Part shown: piece by piece, positions 1 to 11,639 of the stretch | Layout of the letters: every line of letters begins with the position of its first letter | Numbering within the stretch: the first letter of the stretch is position 1 | Assembly: GCA_029959085.1 (NCBI GenBank) | Contig: JARWIR010000005.1 | Location: 4,094,501 to 4,158,500, forward strand | Direction of reading: 5' to 3' | DNA: 64,000 nt | Source of the DNA: Nemophila menziesii | Taxonomy: Eukaryota; Streptophyta; Magnoliopsida; Boraginales; Hydrophyllaceae | The notes under the pieces: generated by a model | Databases searched by the model: none | What the model was told of the DNA's origin: nothing | What the model saw: the letters and a program-made list of their open reading frames with translations, nothing else | Position numbers and translations under genes: made by a program

Positions 1-1885
1 TAACAAAAAAAAAACGTTTATTAATAAACCAGAATTACAATTAATTTACCTAGAAAAAATTACATTCAAAGGTAGAAAATAAATTTACGCCATTCTAATT
101 AAAAAATAATTTAAAAAAATTTAAAAAATCTAAAAGAAATTTAACGGTTGACGTTATCATCATTTAACACACCCCAATCTACAATTTTTTTTGAACAGAA
201 ACAACCATACCGAAGAAAGCCATGGATCTGGGTCGAGATTTTGTTGAACTCACAAAGTTTCATCCATGGTAAAAGCCAAGATTTCACTTGAACCAGATCG
301 TCCAGATTTTCAAGGTTTATGATCCCTAGCTTTCAAAACTCCATGGAAGAAATGCCATGAAAAGCTCTGCCAGAAGTTGCTGCTATGGACATCTTCTTGA
401 ACGCTTGTTTGCTCAAATTGACATAAACGTCGTCGTGAACGCCTGTTTACTAAACATAATTATTCAATTTGAATAATGATTGTTCAGAATTATTTAAATG
501 GTTTCATGCTTATTATTCGGTATTAAAATCATTGGTGGACACATAAAGGGCTCACCAAATGTTATTCAAATTAATCTACATTGACCCATTCAATAGAGTA
601 TGGAGATTCATCACTCAAGATCGATTTCGCTCAAAGATGCTACAACTTGAGTATTTGATAAGAAGATAGAATGTTAAAGCGGTTCGAGGACTTCCTTTAT
701 TATAAAAAAATCACTAACTAATGATAGTTGAGTATGTTCGCGGTATTGATCTTACTAATGTATTCTGAAAAAATAAAATAAATTTCATTAAGTAATTTGG
801 TAATTTTTAATCTCTGAATTACTAAATTATTAAAACAATATAGAAAAATTAATTTTCATAAAATTATACCTTACAATTCTTATACCCTAATTTAATAGTG
901 GATGCTTTAAATCTACTCTTTTAGCATTCATTCCAATTTATTTTTATTTGATATTTTTGGCAATTGAAAGTAAATAAATAGATTCAATGAACGATGTAAG
1001 AATTTTTTTGTTTTTTTCCCGAATTTGGGCAAGAACTTAGTAGGATGCAATTTGCACGTCATTGATAATTGGGTCTATCTAATTCCTAAAAGTGGAGGGT
1101 GGGAGCTCTGTCACTGATTTAGATATTTTCTTTAACAATGTTAATATACGAATTAAATATTATCTAAAAATATGGATCTAGTATTAATCATACTATCTGA
1201 AACTATTACTCTGGAACTTGCTGAATTTCTCAACTTTAATATCATACCACTATGGATTTGTAGGTCGAACGGGGGTTAACTCTTGTAGATATTTTTTATT
1301 ATAATTTGGTGCTGGAATTTTTTTTTTAGACAAAGTGGTGCTGGAAAGATCGAGTTCTAATTAATACATACCACGATAACAATGCTAATATTAAATGGTC
1401 TCCTAACACATTTTACGATTAATGTTTTTTGTCTTCTGTAATCTGTAATGAATTGTGTAAAGGATAATAATGTTCTTTGACTACTTATTGGGGAGTTTGT
1501 TCTCTATAAATTTTCTCATAAAAAATTAGGGTTTAGATTGTAATTCTTCCAATATGTCATGTTTTAAGCTTTTTTACTTAGGTAAAATCGCGAGAGATCT
1601 CGTATAGTGAATGTTCTTTATCTTGGACTAATCGTAGACGGAGTTCTAGCCTTATTGAAAGCAATCTAGATAGGTGGTAACCAATTCTAAATGAGACTTT
1701 GTTTTTCCTAATACTTGATCTAAGTGCTCCCGGTTCTCCCTAATAGTTCTTAAAAAAATTAATAGGGGTTGGTTAATAAACATAAGCATTATTATCATGA
1801 AAAGGCATGGAATGATTTGTGATCACGTGGTAACAGTGATAAGATCTCTTTGATTAAGAATACAAGTTCTACATCATTTTGTTAG
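1..1885. other. AT-rich intergenic DNA, no gene seen
   Basis: The stretch is AT-rich with stops in all frames. I see no conserved protein motif, no RNA gene and no clear repeat border. Its right limit is the target-site copy of the element that starts at 1894. Confidence 0.6.
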
Positions 1886-3537
1886 ACCATAGGCAATGTT
1901 TTAAAAGACACTAGACAACATGTAGTCAGGTACCTTCGAGCTTCTAGAAGTCTGGCCGGGAGTCTTGACGGTGCGTAGGTGTTTTTCTTCTAAGCGGTTT
2001 TATATATGGGGCATTTCTTTTCTAAGGCCTAAACAACTACCCCTTTCTATTTAAAAAGCCTTTCAGTAACTACTAGTTACAATAGCAAAAAAAGCCTAAA
2101 ATGCCCTCATTTACTTCTTATACACTGAGGAAAAAAGCCATAAACAAAATTAGCATCTTATTAGGGTTTTGGAATTCCCATTTTGTAACCTTATCCTCTT
2201 CCTCTAACTCACCGTTGTCTTCTGTGTTCTCTGTAAACCCACCCACAGCCCCCTCCCTCTTTTCCCTGCTCCCCTCTCTTTCCCACCTTCCCCTTTTCAC
2301 TCGTGTAGATCCGATCTCGCCTGACCACCAAGCCGCACAACCAAATCAGCGTTTGAAGCAGCCCCACATCGAACCATCAAACCAGCAGCCCCCTCCCTCT
2401 TTCCCCTGCTCCCATCTCTTTCATTCCTTCCCCTCTACGCACGTGTAGATCCGATCTCGCCTGGCCACCAAGCCGCACAACCAAAGCAGCGTTTGAAGCA
2501 GCCCCACATCGAACCATCAAACCAGCAGCCCCCTCCCTCTTTCCCCTGCTCCCATCTCTTTCATTCCTTCCCCTCTACGCTCGTGTAGATCCGATCTCGC
2601 CTGGCCACCATCTCGTCCCAGCATCAATGAGCCAGCGCCACCATCTCGTCTCAGCATCATCAAGCCAGCACCACCACCACGCTCCACCACGACGGCCCAC
2701 CATCATCGAACCCGCCACCACGCTCCATCACAGAAGACAGCCCGCCCAGAACCAGGCCCAAGCAGCAGAGCGCAGAACCACAAGTAGCCCAACAGTTCAA
2801 AATCAGATTTGATTTTTTTTTGTTAGCCTTCGATTTGGAGATGTATCTTTAGTTTTTCATTTATGTTTAATTTTTTTTTTCAAATATAAATTGTAGAAAG
2901 ATCTGTTTTAGATATAGATTCAAATCTAGTTGGAATGTACCAAATTAATCTATTCGGAATATACCACTTTGTTTTTAAAGTGAAAAAATATTTGTGTATT
3001 TATTTTTCGGAAAATTTTTGTTTGGCGCATACCAATGGGTGGTACTCGCCACGATAGCTTTGATCGGGTTTTTAAATAAACTCAGACAATAGCCTTGGAC
3101 ATAAACAAAAATCATCTTTGTTTAGAAAAATGACCGTGTAATAAAATGTAAAGCGAATATTATATCATTTGGTGCTAACAAACTTTCAAATTGATCGGTA
3201 TGTTCCAATGAAAGAACGTTGGTATATACCAAAACAAAAAAAACGTTGGAATGTACCAAAGACAAACTGACTAGGGGTATAAGGGTAAAAATTATAATGG
3301 AGGTTTCTAACTAGAGGACTTTATAAGTTTCTTTTTCCAATTAGGCTTTTGTTACTAATTTTTGTGAATTTCAGGCCTGTAAAAGTAATTTCCTCTTTAT
3401 ATATATAACCTTATTGATGACATAGGTCATCTAGACATATATATAACCTCATAGATGACATAGGTTATTTAGACGGTCTCAGGAAGTCTATCACCTTTTA
3501 GCGCCTAGGCGGGATTCTTTAAAACAAAAACCATAGG
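1886..3537. mobile_element. Non-autonomous hAT-like DNA transposon with 8-bp target duplication
   Basis: The 8-bp direct repeat ACCATAGG lies at 1886-1893 and 3530-3537. The bounded DNA begins CAATGTTTTAAAAGACACTAG, and the complement of its right end begins TTTTGTTTTAAAGAATCCC, so the ends share TGTTTTAAA in inverted orientation. An 8-bp duplication is usual for hAT elements. The roughly 1.64-kb interior encodes no transposase that I can recognise. It holds a 140-bp tandem repeat (2247-2610), a proline/serine-rich low-complexity stretch and a 38-bp direct repeat near 3400-3474. The termini are imperfect, so the family call is an inference. Confidence 0.5.
2247..2610. repeat. 140-bp tandem repeat, about 2.6 copies
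   Basis: Units start at 2247, 2387 and 2527, each opening with AGCCCCCTCCCTCT. Each unit includes CGTGTAGATCCGATCTCGCC and, in the first two, a block reading AAGCAGCCCCACATCGAACC. The exact 140-base spacing and few mismatches point to recent tandem duplication. A 115-codon frame (2101-2448) runs through it, but its Pro/Ser-rich sequence follows from the repeat and I do not call it a gene. Confidence 0.85.
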
Positions 3538-3619
3538 TGAATTTTTTGGGCTTTTTGTGAAATCTATAAATAGGTAGACCCAGTAAAAAAATTATAATTA
3601 TACCAACTATTCAAAATAA

Positions 3620-5660
3620 TCTTGTGACAAAAAATATCAGATAAGCAAATTTTATCAAGAATGAATCTAGATTTAGTATTTCTAGTCTTGGTGTTATAGT
3701 GAAGAACTATAGGAGAATGATCAAAGTCCACATTCAGGTAAGAGGCAGCTCAACTATTTAGACTAAGTTCAAGCCAATTAATCTCCTTTTCTTTTATTAC
3801 CCCTAGTAAAACTAACTTCCTTAGAGGGAAGTTCATGTACAGCTAAATTAATGAAATTATTAAATAGCTTTGTGTTTTTATTATTAGGGTGATCATCCCC
3901 AATTCTATTAGCAGAACATCTTATAAGATTATAATCCCCTAAAATACACCAAGGAAAAAAGATGAGAGCGTGATGTATAATATCATTCTTAGCATTATCT
4001 TGAGAGAGACCATGCACAAAGGAAATTTTAACCTCCCTTAACCTACAAAGCTTCATTTTGTAATGGATAGGATTTTTAGAACATGAATTTGTTCAATATA
4101 ACATAATTCTTGGCAAAGACAGCCAACCCACCCAATTTGCTTCAGGAGCAATATATGCACTAATCTGATAGAAAAAGTGTCTCGGTACGGTTATGCTTGA
4201 CCACATCAAGCAATGATAACTCTGTCAAAGGCATACCTGCCCCTTGACAGTTCCAGTAGTGCATCATATCTTCTCTCGGGGTTGTTGTGGAACAACCCCG
4301 CACCGCAAACCTCATTCTCACCATCTAAGTCTGTTTCCCAAATGCCCATCTCAACTTTTATATTATTATACTCCTCTTTGTCTGTATTAGCATCTTCAGC
4401 CTTATCACCTTCCCCCTCAAGCATGATGGCATCTTCATAATGGAGACAGAAGTTGTTGAAGACGTTGGAGACGTTTGAGTGTTATATCAGTTAACCCAAA
4501 ATCTCTTATGACTTGTTTTGTTCTTATTTTAGCCCTAATTAAAGACCCAAATTGAAGGTTTGGGCTTGAGTTATTAGTGATATTTTTAGCAATGGTAACT
4601 AGATATGAGTCAAAAGATAAAAGATCGTTTGTAGTAGGCCTAATCTTTGAAGTTAATGGGCTATTAATAAGAGAAGTAATATTATGCTTAAACAAGACCT
4701 ATTCGTTTTTTCATTGGGTCATGTAGAAAGAAACTTCTTCTAGGCTTGAAGTTCTGACCGAGTGAGTCATTCTAACTTCATCACAATTAGAGTTCAACTT
4801 AGTTTGTAATTCAACTGATAAGTTTTGCATCTCTTTTCCCTCTTTGCTGAAAATAGCTTTCTTCTCTTTATGTATAACCACTTCATCAGTCTGAATTCTG
4901 CCAAAACCCATCTTGTTCTTGCTTTCAAATTATCTCTTGAGGCCTCTGTTTTGTCCTAGTCCCAATTCAAATTTTGAGTACCTGGTCTGAACACAAAATT
5001 CGATGTTTAGTTTCTGGTCACCCGAGCTTCAGTTACTCTTACCCAATTATCCAATTTGGTCATAAGTTTCATCGTATTATCGCATTTAGATTCCTTATGA
5101 GAAATGTTGCCACAAGCATAGCAAAAGTCAAACAATATCTCAAAATTATAAGAGACCAACAAAGAGCTCTATGCTTTTGAAAAAAAAAACCTTACTTTGA
5201 GTAGCTTGTTGATCGGCCAAGAAATTCTAACTTGAACAGTATAGTTAGTCTTGTAATCTTTTGGGTTTGGTAACTCAATTGCTCAACTCTCCCTAACTTG
5301 AAGGCAATTTTATGAAACATTGTTCTCATGTAAGAATAAAGGAGGGATACCATCAATTCTGACTCAGAATGAGGTCTTCTCTTGTAACTCCAGCTTGCGA
5401 ATTATCTTATCCCATCTATGAACCAGGACATGAAAACTAAACACGTGATATGGGTGATTCTCCCAAAATTCATCACAATCTTCTTGATTCTCAAATTGCC
5501 ATAGACACACATTGGGAGTTTTCTTTTCAATAGAAAGTTTGCTCACAATTGTCAATAATTTTGTTTCATCAAAGGCGACACTCTCATAGATATTAGGGAA
5601 CAGAGAGAACTCTTTATCGACACTCTCATGGATATCATTTTCGAAGAATTTCATATTTGA
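3620..5660 (-). pseudogene. Decayed LINE: ORF1 with CCHC knuckle, then start of endonuclease ORF2
   Basis: Read on the minus strand, ORF1 starts at 5654 with a stretch resembling the N-terminal domain of plant LINE ORF1 proteins (5654-5364). Around 5140-5070 another frame reads CYACGNISHKESKC, a C-x2-C-x4-H-x4-C zinc knuckle. The 4056-3778 frame reads WCILGDYNLIRC, the GDFN-type motif of the LINE AP endonuclease, followed by the usual NNFIN and LHELP-like positions. Reverse transcriptase is missing and the frames are broken by many stops, so this is a 5' part of a dead L1-type element. Confidence 0.7.
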
Positions 5661-5795
5661 GAAAATGATAAAAGTAACTCAGAAAAAACGTAAATACATG
5701 ATAAGAATTTTTTTTGGTAAAGATAGGTGTTGTTAAGGGCGAAATTTGGTGGTAGGGGTTCTATTCTATGATGGAGGTGGTGGGTGTGGTGTTGT

Positions 5796-6005
5796 TTTCA
5801 AACTGAGTAATGATATATATACTACCTAAAATCATACCGACCAAATATCACCCAATGACGTGACATGAATTGGTTGATTATAAATCGTTATTAGATCAAG
5901 AAAATAAATAGATTAACGATTTATAGTCAACCAATTCATACCACGTTATGAGTGGTATTTGAATGGTATAATTTTGAGTGAAATATATCATTACTCTTTC
6001 AAACT
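5796..6005. mobile_element. Mutator-type MITE, 192 bp, 9-bp target duplication
   Basis: TTTCAAACT occurs at 5796-5804 and again at 5997-6005. The DNA between begins GAGTAATGATATAT and ends ATATATCATTACTC. The two halves are inverted copies over most of their length, with the hinge near 5895-5905. A 9-bp duplication with long inverted ends fits a Mutator-like MITE. There is no coding content. Confidence 0.75.
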
Positions 6006-6087
6006 TCTCGGGAAACATGCATAGGAGTATTTTTTTTTTCTTTTATAATGCAAATTTTAGTACTAGTACTATCAGTGATTACATATC

Positions 6088-6570
6088 TTAGGGCTCGTTT
6101 GGAAGTGCTTATTTTAGAGTAAAAAAGCGCTTTTAGAATAAAATTCAAAATTTAAAAAAATTATTAAAAATAATTTTGAAATTTAAAATTATTTTAAGTG
6201 CTTTTTCTAAGAAGCACCTATTTGGTGCTTCTCAAATAAGTGCTTTTCAAAGTCAAAAATTCTCTTAAAATGCTAAAAGCACTTTTAAGTGCTTTTCCAA
6301 AAAAACACTTCCAAACGGGCACTTACACTACAATAAATGCCCGTTTGGAAATGCTTTTTTGGAGAAACACATAAAAGTGCTTTTAGTATTTTAAGAGTTT
6401 TTTTTACCTTGAAAAGCACTTTTCTGAGAAGCACCAAATATGTGCTTCTTAAAAAAGCACTTTCAATAATTTTAGATTTCAAAATTATTTTTAATAATTT
6501 TTTTAAATTTTGAATTTTATTCCAAAAGCACTTTTTTACTCTAAAATAAGCACTTCCAAACGGGCCCTAA
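6088..6570. mobile_element. Head-to-head pair of PIF/Harbinger-like MITEs forming a 480-bp palindrome
   Basis: The left arm (6091-6320) begins GGGCTCGTTTGGAAGTGCTT. The right arm (6339-6567) is its inverted copy and ends AAGCACTTCCAAACGGGCCC. Each arm also has the same CCGTTTGGAA terminus on its inner side, so four termini are visible around a hinge of about 18 bp. The outer flanks are TTA (6088-6090) and TAA (6568-6570), a 3-bp target typical of Tourist/PIF elements. The arms can pair over almost their whole length. Confidence 0.75.
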
Positions 6571-6774
6571 AAATGCTCTACTAACTTTCATAACCGAATT
6601 CTCACGGCAACAAATTAATATTATATCACGCGTAAAACTTTGGATACATATCCAATTCTTAGTCAGCAATAAATTTTTAGACACGCAATTCGGGAGGCTC
6701 TACTAGGAGTAGTATGTGGAACCCATGATTTATACGATTATACAGTCAACTAAATATCAACTTGCAACTTTACT

Positions 6775-6782
6775 ATAAATAT
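6775..6782 (+). promoter_or_regulatory. Probable TATA box and 5'-UTR intron of the first HIR gene
   Basis: TATAAATA lies about 350 bp before the HIR start codon. A 5'-UTR intron is likely from 6847 (G|GTATGC) to 7129 (AAACAG|AG), which would put the first exon about 30 bp downstream of this box. Confidence 0.45.
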
Positions 6783-7134
6783 ACACTTAAATATTCATCT
6801 CCTCACATTACATTTTCTTTTGAAGTTCTTCCTCACTAATATACTGGTATGCTCTCTCTCACACATCAAGAATTCCTTCAATTTCCGAAATTATCCAAAT
6901 ATATTGAATGTTTTGTATGAAAATTTAGCCAATGATTTTGAAAAATCTAGTTAGCAATTTTTACAGGGTTAAAACTATGATCATAGATATAGCCGAGGAG
7001 TCCCACTAAATTTTCAAAAAAAAAAAAAAATTAAACTAATTATCCCCCAAATTTGAAGAATCTTTATCATTTTAAGCTTTGATTTTACTAAAATACTCAT
7101 CTTTGAACAACGATTTTTTATCTAAACAGAGAAG

Positions 7135-8242
7135 ATGGGGAATCTATTTTGTTGCGTAAAAGTTGATCAATCCAAGGTTGCGATTAAGGAAAGATTCGGA
7201 AAGTTTAATAGTGTACTCGAACCAGGATGTCATTGTATTCCATGGTGCTTTGGTGATCAAATTGCAGGTCATCTTACTCTCAGGCTACAACAATTAGATG
7301 TTCGATGCGAAACAAAAACTAAAGACAATGTTTTTGTCACTGTGGTTGCATCTATACAGTATCGTGCCTTGAGTGATAAAGCTGGAGATGCTTTTTATAA
7401 GCTAAGCAATACTCGATCTCAAATCCAAGCCTATGTTTTTGATGGTATAGTTGTATTAAAATCTTTTTTTTCCAAATAAAAAGTAAAATTATTTAAATAC
7501 CTTATGATCCCTTTGTTTAAATGATTCAGTAATCAGGGCGAGTGTTCCTAAGCTAATACTTGATAACGTGTTTGAACAAAAGAACGATATAGCTAAAGCA
7601 GTTGAAGAGGAACTAGAAAAGGTAGATTAATTTCAATTTGATCAAAAAAAAAAAAAAACTAGAAATAACTTATTGTTTACGAAAATATACAGGCTATGTC
7701 TGCTTACGGGTATGAAATTGTTCAGACACTCATTGTTGATATTGAGCCAGATGAACATGTCAAGAGATCCATGAACGAAATCAATGCAGGTAAATTTCTT
7801 ATAGGGACCTATAGTGTAATTAATTTAAAAAGAGAAGTTAGAATGAGACTAAACCCTTTAAATTACAGCTGCAAGGTTAAGGCTAGCGGCTAATGAAAAA
7901 GCAGAAGCGGAGAAAATAGTTCAAATTAAACGGGCAGAAGGTGAAGCGGAAGCAAAGTATTTATCGGGAGTTGGAATAGCTAGACAGCGTCAAGCTATAG
8001 TGGATGGATTAAGAGACAGTGTACTTGGTTTCTCAGTAAATGTACCTGGTACTACTCCAAAAGATGTATTGGATATGGTTCTTATTACTCAGTATTTCGA
8101 TACTATGAAAGAGATTGGTGCTTCTTCTAAAGCTTCCGCTATTTTTATTCCTCATGGTCCTGGTGCTGTTCGTGATATTGCGGAACAGGTTCGCGATGGT
8201 TTGTTACAGTCTTCAGTTGCGAGTCAACACAATCTTTTATAA
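7135..8242 (+). CDS. HIR: Hypersensitive-induced reaction protein (SPFH/band 7), copy 1
   Basis: Coding exons are 7135-7444, 7530-7621, 7693-7789 and 7869-8242, joined at GT/AG sites in frame to give 290 aa, close to the usual 284-290 aa for the family. The protein opens [12 protein letters not shown]: Gly2 can be myristoylated and Cys6/Cys7 palmitoylated, the known basis of HIR attachment to the plasma membrane. The band-7/SPFH domain covers about residues 6-190, followed by a helical stretch rich in Ala, Glu and Lys ([20 protein letters not shown]) used for oligomerisation in this family. HIR proteins form membrane microdomain complexes and support NLR-triggered cell death. No defect is visible. 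The copy at 19.9-21.4 kb is nearly the same in exon sequence. Confidence 0.93.
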
Positions 8243-9027
8243 ATATGTGTGTTTTATATGTTGTGTAAGGCTATCAAATATTATGTGTGCTTGTGGGTGT
8301 GTTTATTATTCGTTAGTGTTATAAAAAATGTTTAATGTATAAATTTATTAAAAAGTCTTACTACTTTATTTGAAGGGTTCCTCTTTAAATCCAATTTCTG
8401 TATTATCTGTGTTATTATAATTCTCCTATATCATGTAATGTAGAGCACTTATTAGGGAGTTGACAGTAGCTACATAGACTTCGGGACCATATTCCCCAAC
8501 CCCAACCTTGCAAAAATTGATAGCCCTTTACCTCCTATGTGGGGGTTTTACCACCCTTGAAATTTTCATACCCCTAGAACTATCTTAGATAGCTTTCGTA
8601 GCTTTTTTTTTTGTTAAAAAAAAAAATTAACGTTTGGTTTTCCTATTAAACATCAACTTAAAAACTATTTAATAACCCCACATCTTATCAAAATTACCCT
8701 TATTTATCTGACTTTATTTTAAACATACTAGGTAAGTAGAAAAGGGGACAATTAAACTTGGCTAGAGGGAGTATTATTTCACCAAGACTTTTTGTAGTAT
8801 TTTCATACTACACTCCATTGGGTTTAACTATTAAAAAAAAGAGAATAGTGCAATCAAGAAGCCAATTAAACCGGAAAACTCATTCCAGACAAAAATGATT
8901 GTAACGATAAGGTTCATACGAAACGACCAGCTAGTATTTTATTTTTACAATCCATCATAATCCAAGCAAAACAGTAACATTAAAGTAACATAAACCATGT
9001 TGATTCATTCTTCTAGTCAATACTTCT
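8243..9027. other. Intergenic region between convergent HIR and VDAC genes
   Basis: This is the 3' flank of both genes, which converge here. It is AT-rich and contains no ORF or recognisable element. Confidence 0.6.
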
Positions 9028-10828
9028 CTATGGCTTAAGAACCAAAGCAAGACCAAACTTAGCACTCTTATCAATTGACTTAGTATCAACTTCACCAGAT
9101 AAAGTAAAAAGCGACTTTGGACGCCACTCATGCTGAATCAAAGCAGTCGCTTTTCCATGGTTGTTAACACGTGCCTTAGCTGTAGTCAATGGATCTAAAG
9201 CAGTTTGTGATCCAACGGTTATCGTGTTCTCATTAGTCGAAAAGCTATGTGTCACTTCCGCTCCCACAGCTGTGTTGGTTAATGGACTCACTGTATGATA
9301 ATACGCTGCACTCAATGTATCTCCCTTATCATTCCTAAATTAAATAAATTAAATCCAAATCATTAATTCAATAAATAAAATATAAATATAACATCACAAA
9401 AAAAAAAAAAAAAAAAAACTTACAGAGTCAATGAAGCGATAAGATCAGAGTTAGTGAAGCTTAAACCAGCGTTACATTTAGTAAAAGCACCAGTTTTGGT
9501 ATCAAAAGCTACATCAGTTCCAAGTGCAACAGTGTTTGTTCCAAGTACACCAGAGAAGTTGACTATTGGAGTTGCGGTCAAACCAATGCTTGTGCTTATT
9601 CCAGCAAAGTCATGCAAGTATTGAAGTTCCACCTGTGGGACCCACAATTATAAGAACATTTCGAAACTTGATAAAGAAGAAAATGATTAGTGAATTACCT
9701 TTCCGGATCTTTGATCGGGAACTTTGAAGCTAAAGATGGTTTTGAGACCAGGTGCAGGCTCATCAACAGTGATGGTTGCGAAAAGCTGTAAATATTATAC
9801 GAAAATTAGTTAATTGCAATTAAAACCCTCAACGAAAAAATGTTTATTATTAGCTTACGTTAGAGCTTGTGTCCACTTTGATATCAGTAGTGACATTTTT
9901 GTGCTTCAATTGAGTGTTAACATCAGCTACAAGCAAATCACCTTTCTTTGTTCCTGATGATGTGATAGCCTATATAAAAAAAATATTAAAAAATTATTTA
10001 GTATTTACAAATAAAGCACGTTCCGAGTAAAAACATTAATAGATTCACAGCATTAATGTGTAACACATGGGTATAATTGATAGATTTAGAAAGAAATGGG
10101 TGTATTTAATCAGTTTCACATACAATAGGTACCAAATGATGTATTTAATAAGATCTTAGCTATAATATAATAAAAAGCACATGATATTTTCTGCTAAAAA
10201 TCAATTAACAAAATCGTTTTCAATAGCAAATTAAACTACACCACTACACTTCAACTAATCTACACACACATATATATTCATATATATACAGTATTATTAA
10301 ACCCTAGCTAAGTAACAACAACAAAAACTAACAAATCAATCAATTAAAAGAGAAAATAAAACTCCAGTAGGTGAAAATAAATATCATAAAAAGCATATCA
10401 AACATTTGCTGCTAAGAATCTATTGACAAAATCATTTCCGTAAACAAATTAAACTATACCATTACATTTCTTTAGTTCAGCTACATATATATATGTACAC
10501 AATGTTATTAAACCCTAGCTAAACAACAGTAACAAAAACTAACAAATAAATAAAATAAAAATTACTCACAACTCCTGTAGGCGAGTATGTCGTGATTGTG
10601 AACTTCTGGTCGGTCTGGTAATCCCTGTTCAACAGATCTATTCGCAACAAAAACAAACATATATAAAATTAAATCAAAAATCAAAGCTACGATACAATCA
10701 TTTCATCTACAGTACACGTATCTGTAATATTTAAGTATATATATATATAGAGAGAGATATGTAGAGATAGAGATGAAACCTCGGGCTCTTTTGCCGATGT
10801 CAGTGTAGAGACCTGGACCTTTGGCCAT
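9028..10828 (-). CDS. VDAC: Voltage-dependent anion channel, mitochondrial outer-membrane porin
   Basis: Six coding exons on the minus strand (10828-10780, 10637-10570, 9969-9859, 9785-9699, 9632-9424, 9334-9028) join in frame to exactly 276 aa, the normal length of plant VDACs. The start [19 protein letters not shown] is the conserved N-terminal helix that lies inside the pore. The rest alternates in the 19-strand beta-barrel pattern and ends in the family signature near FGLALVLKP. The product passes ATP, ADP and metabolites across the mitochondrial outer membrane and takes part in stress-related cell death. All splice sites are GT/AG and no residue looks damaged. The large second intron holds a partial duplication of the exon 2 end. 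Confidence 0.95.
10170..10590 (-). repeat. Diverged tandem duplication (about 210 bp) in the VDAC intron, including an exon end
   Basis: Two copies offset by about 210 bp share AAACCCTAGCTAA, an AACAAAAACTAACAAAT block and flanking text. In the coding copy the 3' end of exon 2 reads, on +, ACTCCTGTAGGCGAGTAT (10571). The other copy has ACTCCAGTAGGTGAAAAT near 10361, so the end of the exon was duplicated with the intron and has since decayed. Confidence 0.65.
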
Positions 10829-10928
10829 GGTGACTTTCTTTTCAAGCTAGAAAAATAGAGATGAAAAAACCAGAGAGAGCTTTCTAGCTATGGAGAAACT
10901 ATAGTGGGGAAGAAGAAGTCAAAGGAAG

Positions 10929-10938
10929 CTATATATAG
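10929..10938 (-). promoter_or_regulatory. TATA box of VDAC
   Basis: CTATATATAG lies about 100 bp before the VDAC start codon on the minus strand, which fits a 5' UTR of about 70 bases. Confidence 0.55.
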
Positions 10939-10939
10939 A

Positions 10940-11639
10940 GATACAATCGGTAATAGCCCTAATTTAATCCCCTTCTTCAATGGTGTGCTGTGATTTATAA
11001 TTACGTGTTATTCGGAAAATGTGGACCGTAGATGAATTGAAATTCGGGGTAGGGATGATTTACGGCCGTTAGATGGGAATCGTGTAGGAGGGGTATTATT
11101 GTCTAAATGGACACGTGGCTCGTGGAGGTTGTTTTGTGTAGGTGTGTGTGTTTAAAAGGTGTATTGTTCACCAAGAAATGTTTTTTTCCTATTTTCGATA
11201 GAAGGGTAAATAAGTCAATTGATCTTGTATCTAAATGCACATATTGATACTTTGGTCTTCTATTTTGCTTAAAAGCAATCCGTTAACCCCTTATTTTATA
11301 TTTTGAGACAATGTCGGTCCTTATTTTCTTATAAACATAACATATTCATCCTTTTATATTTAGAATTTGTAACAATCTTAGTTCTTTTATATTTCTATGT
11401 ATTATAAGTGTTGTCGTTTCTTAAAAAACCCGGATTACAACTAGAGAGATCACTCGTTGGAGTAAAATTCGAAAACTAAACTATATAAATCTGATTAGTG
11501 AGTTTTTGGAGAATCCGAAAAAACTTTTAACCTCTTTTTTTTTTTTTTTAATAACTAGGACCTTTATAATTTTAAGGTAAAGTAGTTGAAAATCCTTTGG
11601 GAAAAGTAAGAGGCTTACTAGGCTTTTAGGCCCCGGATT
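10940..11639. other. Intergenic DNA upstream of VDAC
   Basis: This is the likely VDAC promoter region. I see no ORF and no bounded repeat. It becomes LINE-derived at about 11640. Confidence 0.5.

Noticed and set aside
2101..2448. 115-codon Pro/Ser-rich ORF
   Set aside because: It is a by-product of the 140-bp tandem repeat and has no domain; the opposite strand also has an open frame.
6285..6482. 65-codon minus-strand ORF
   Set aside because: Lies across the hinge of the double MITE palindrome; not a gene.
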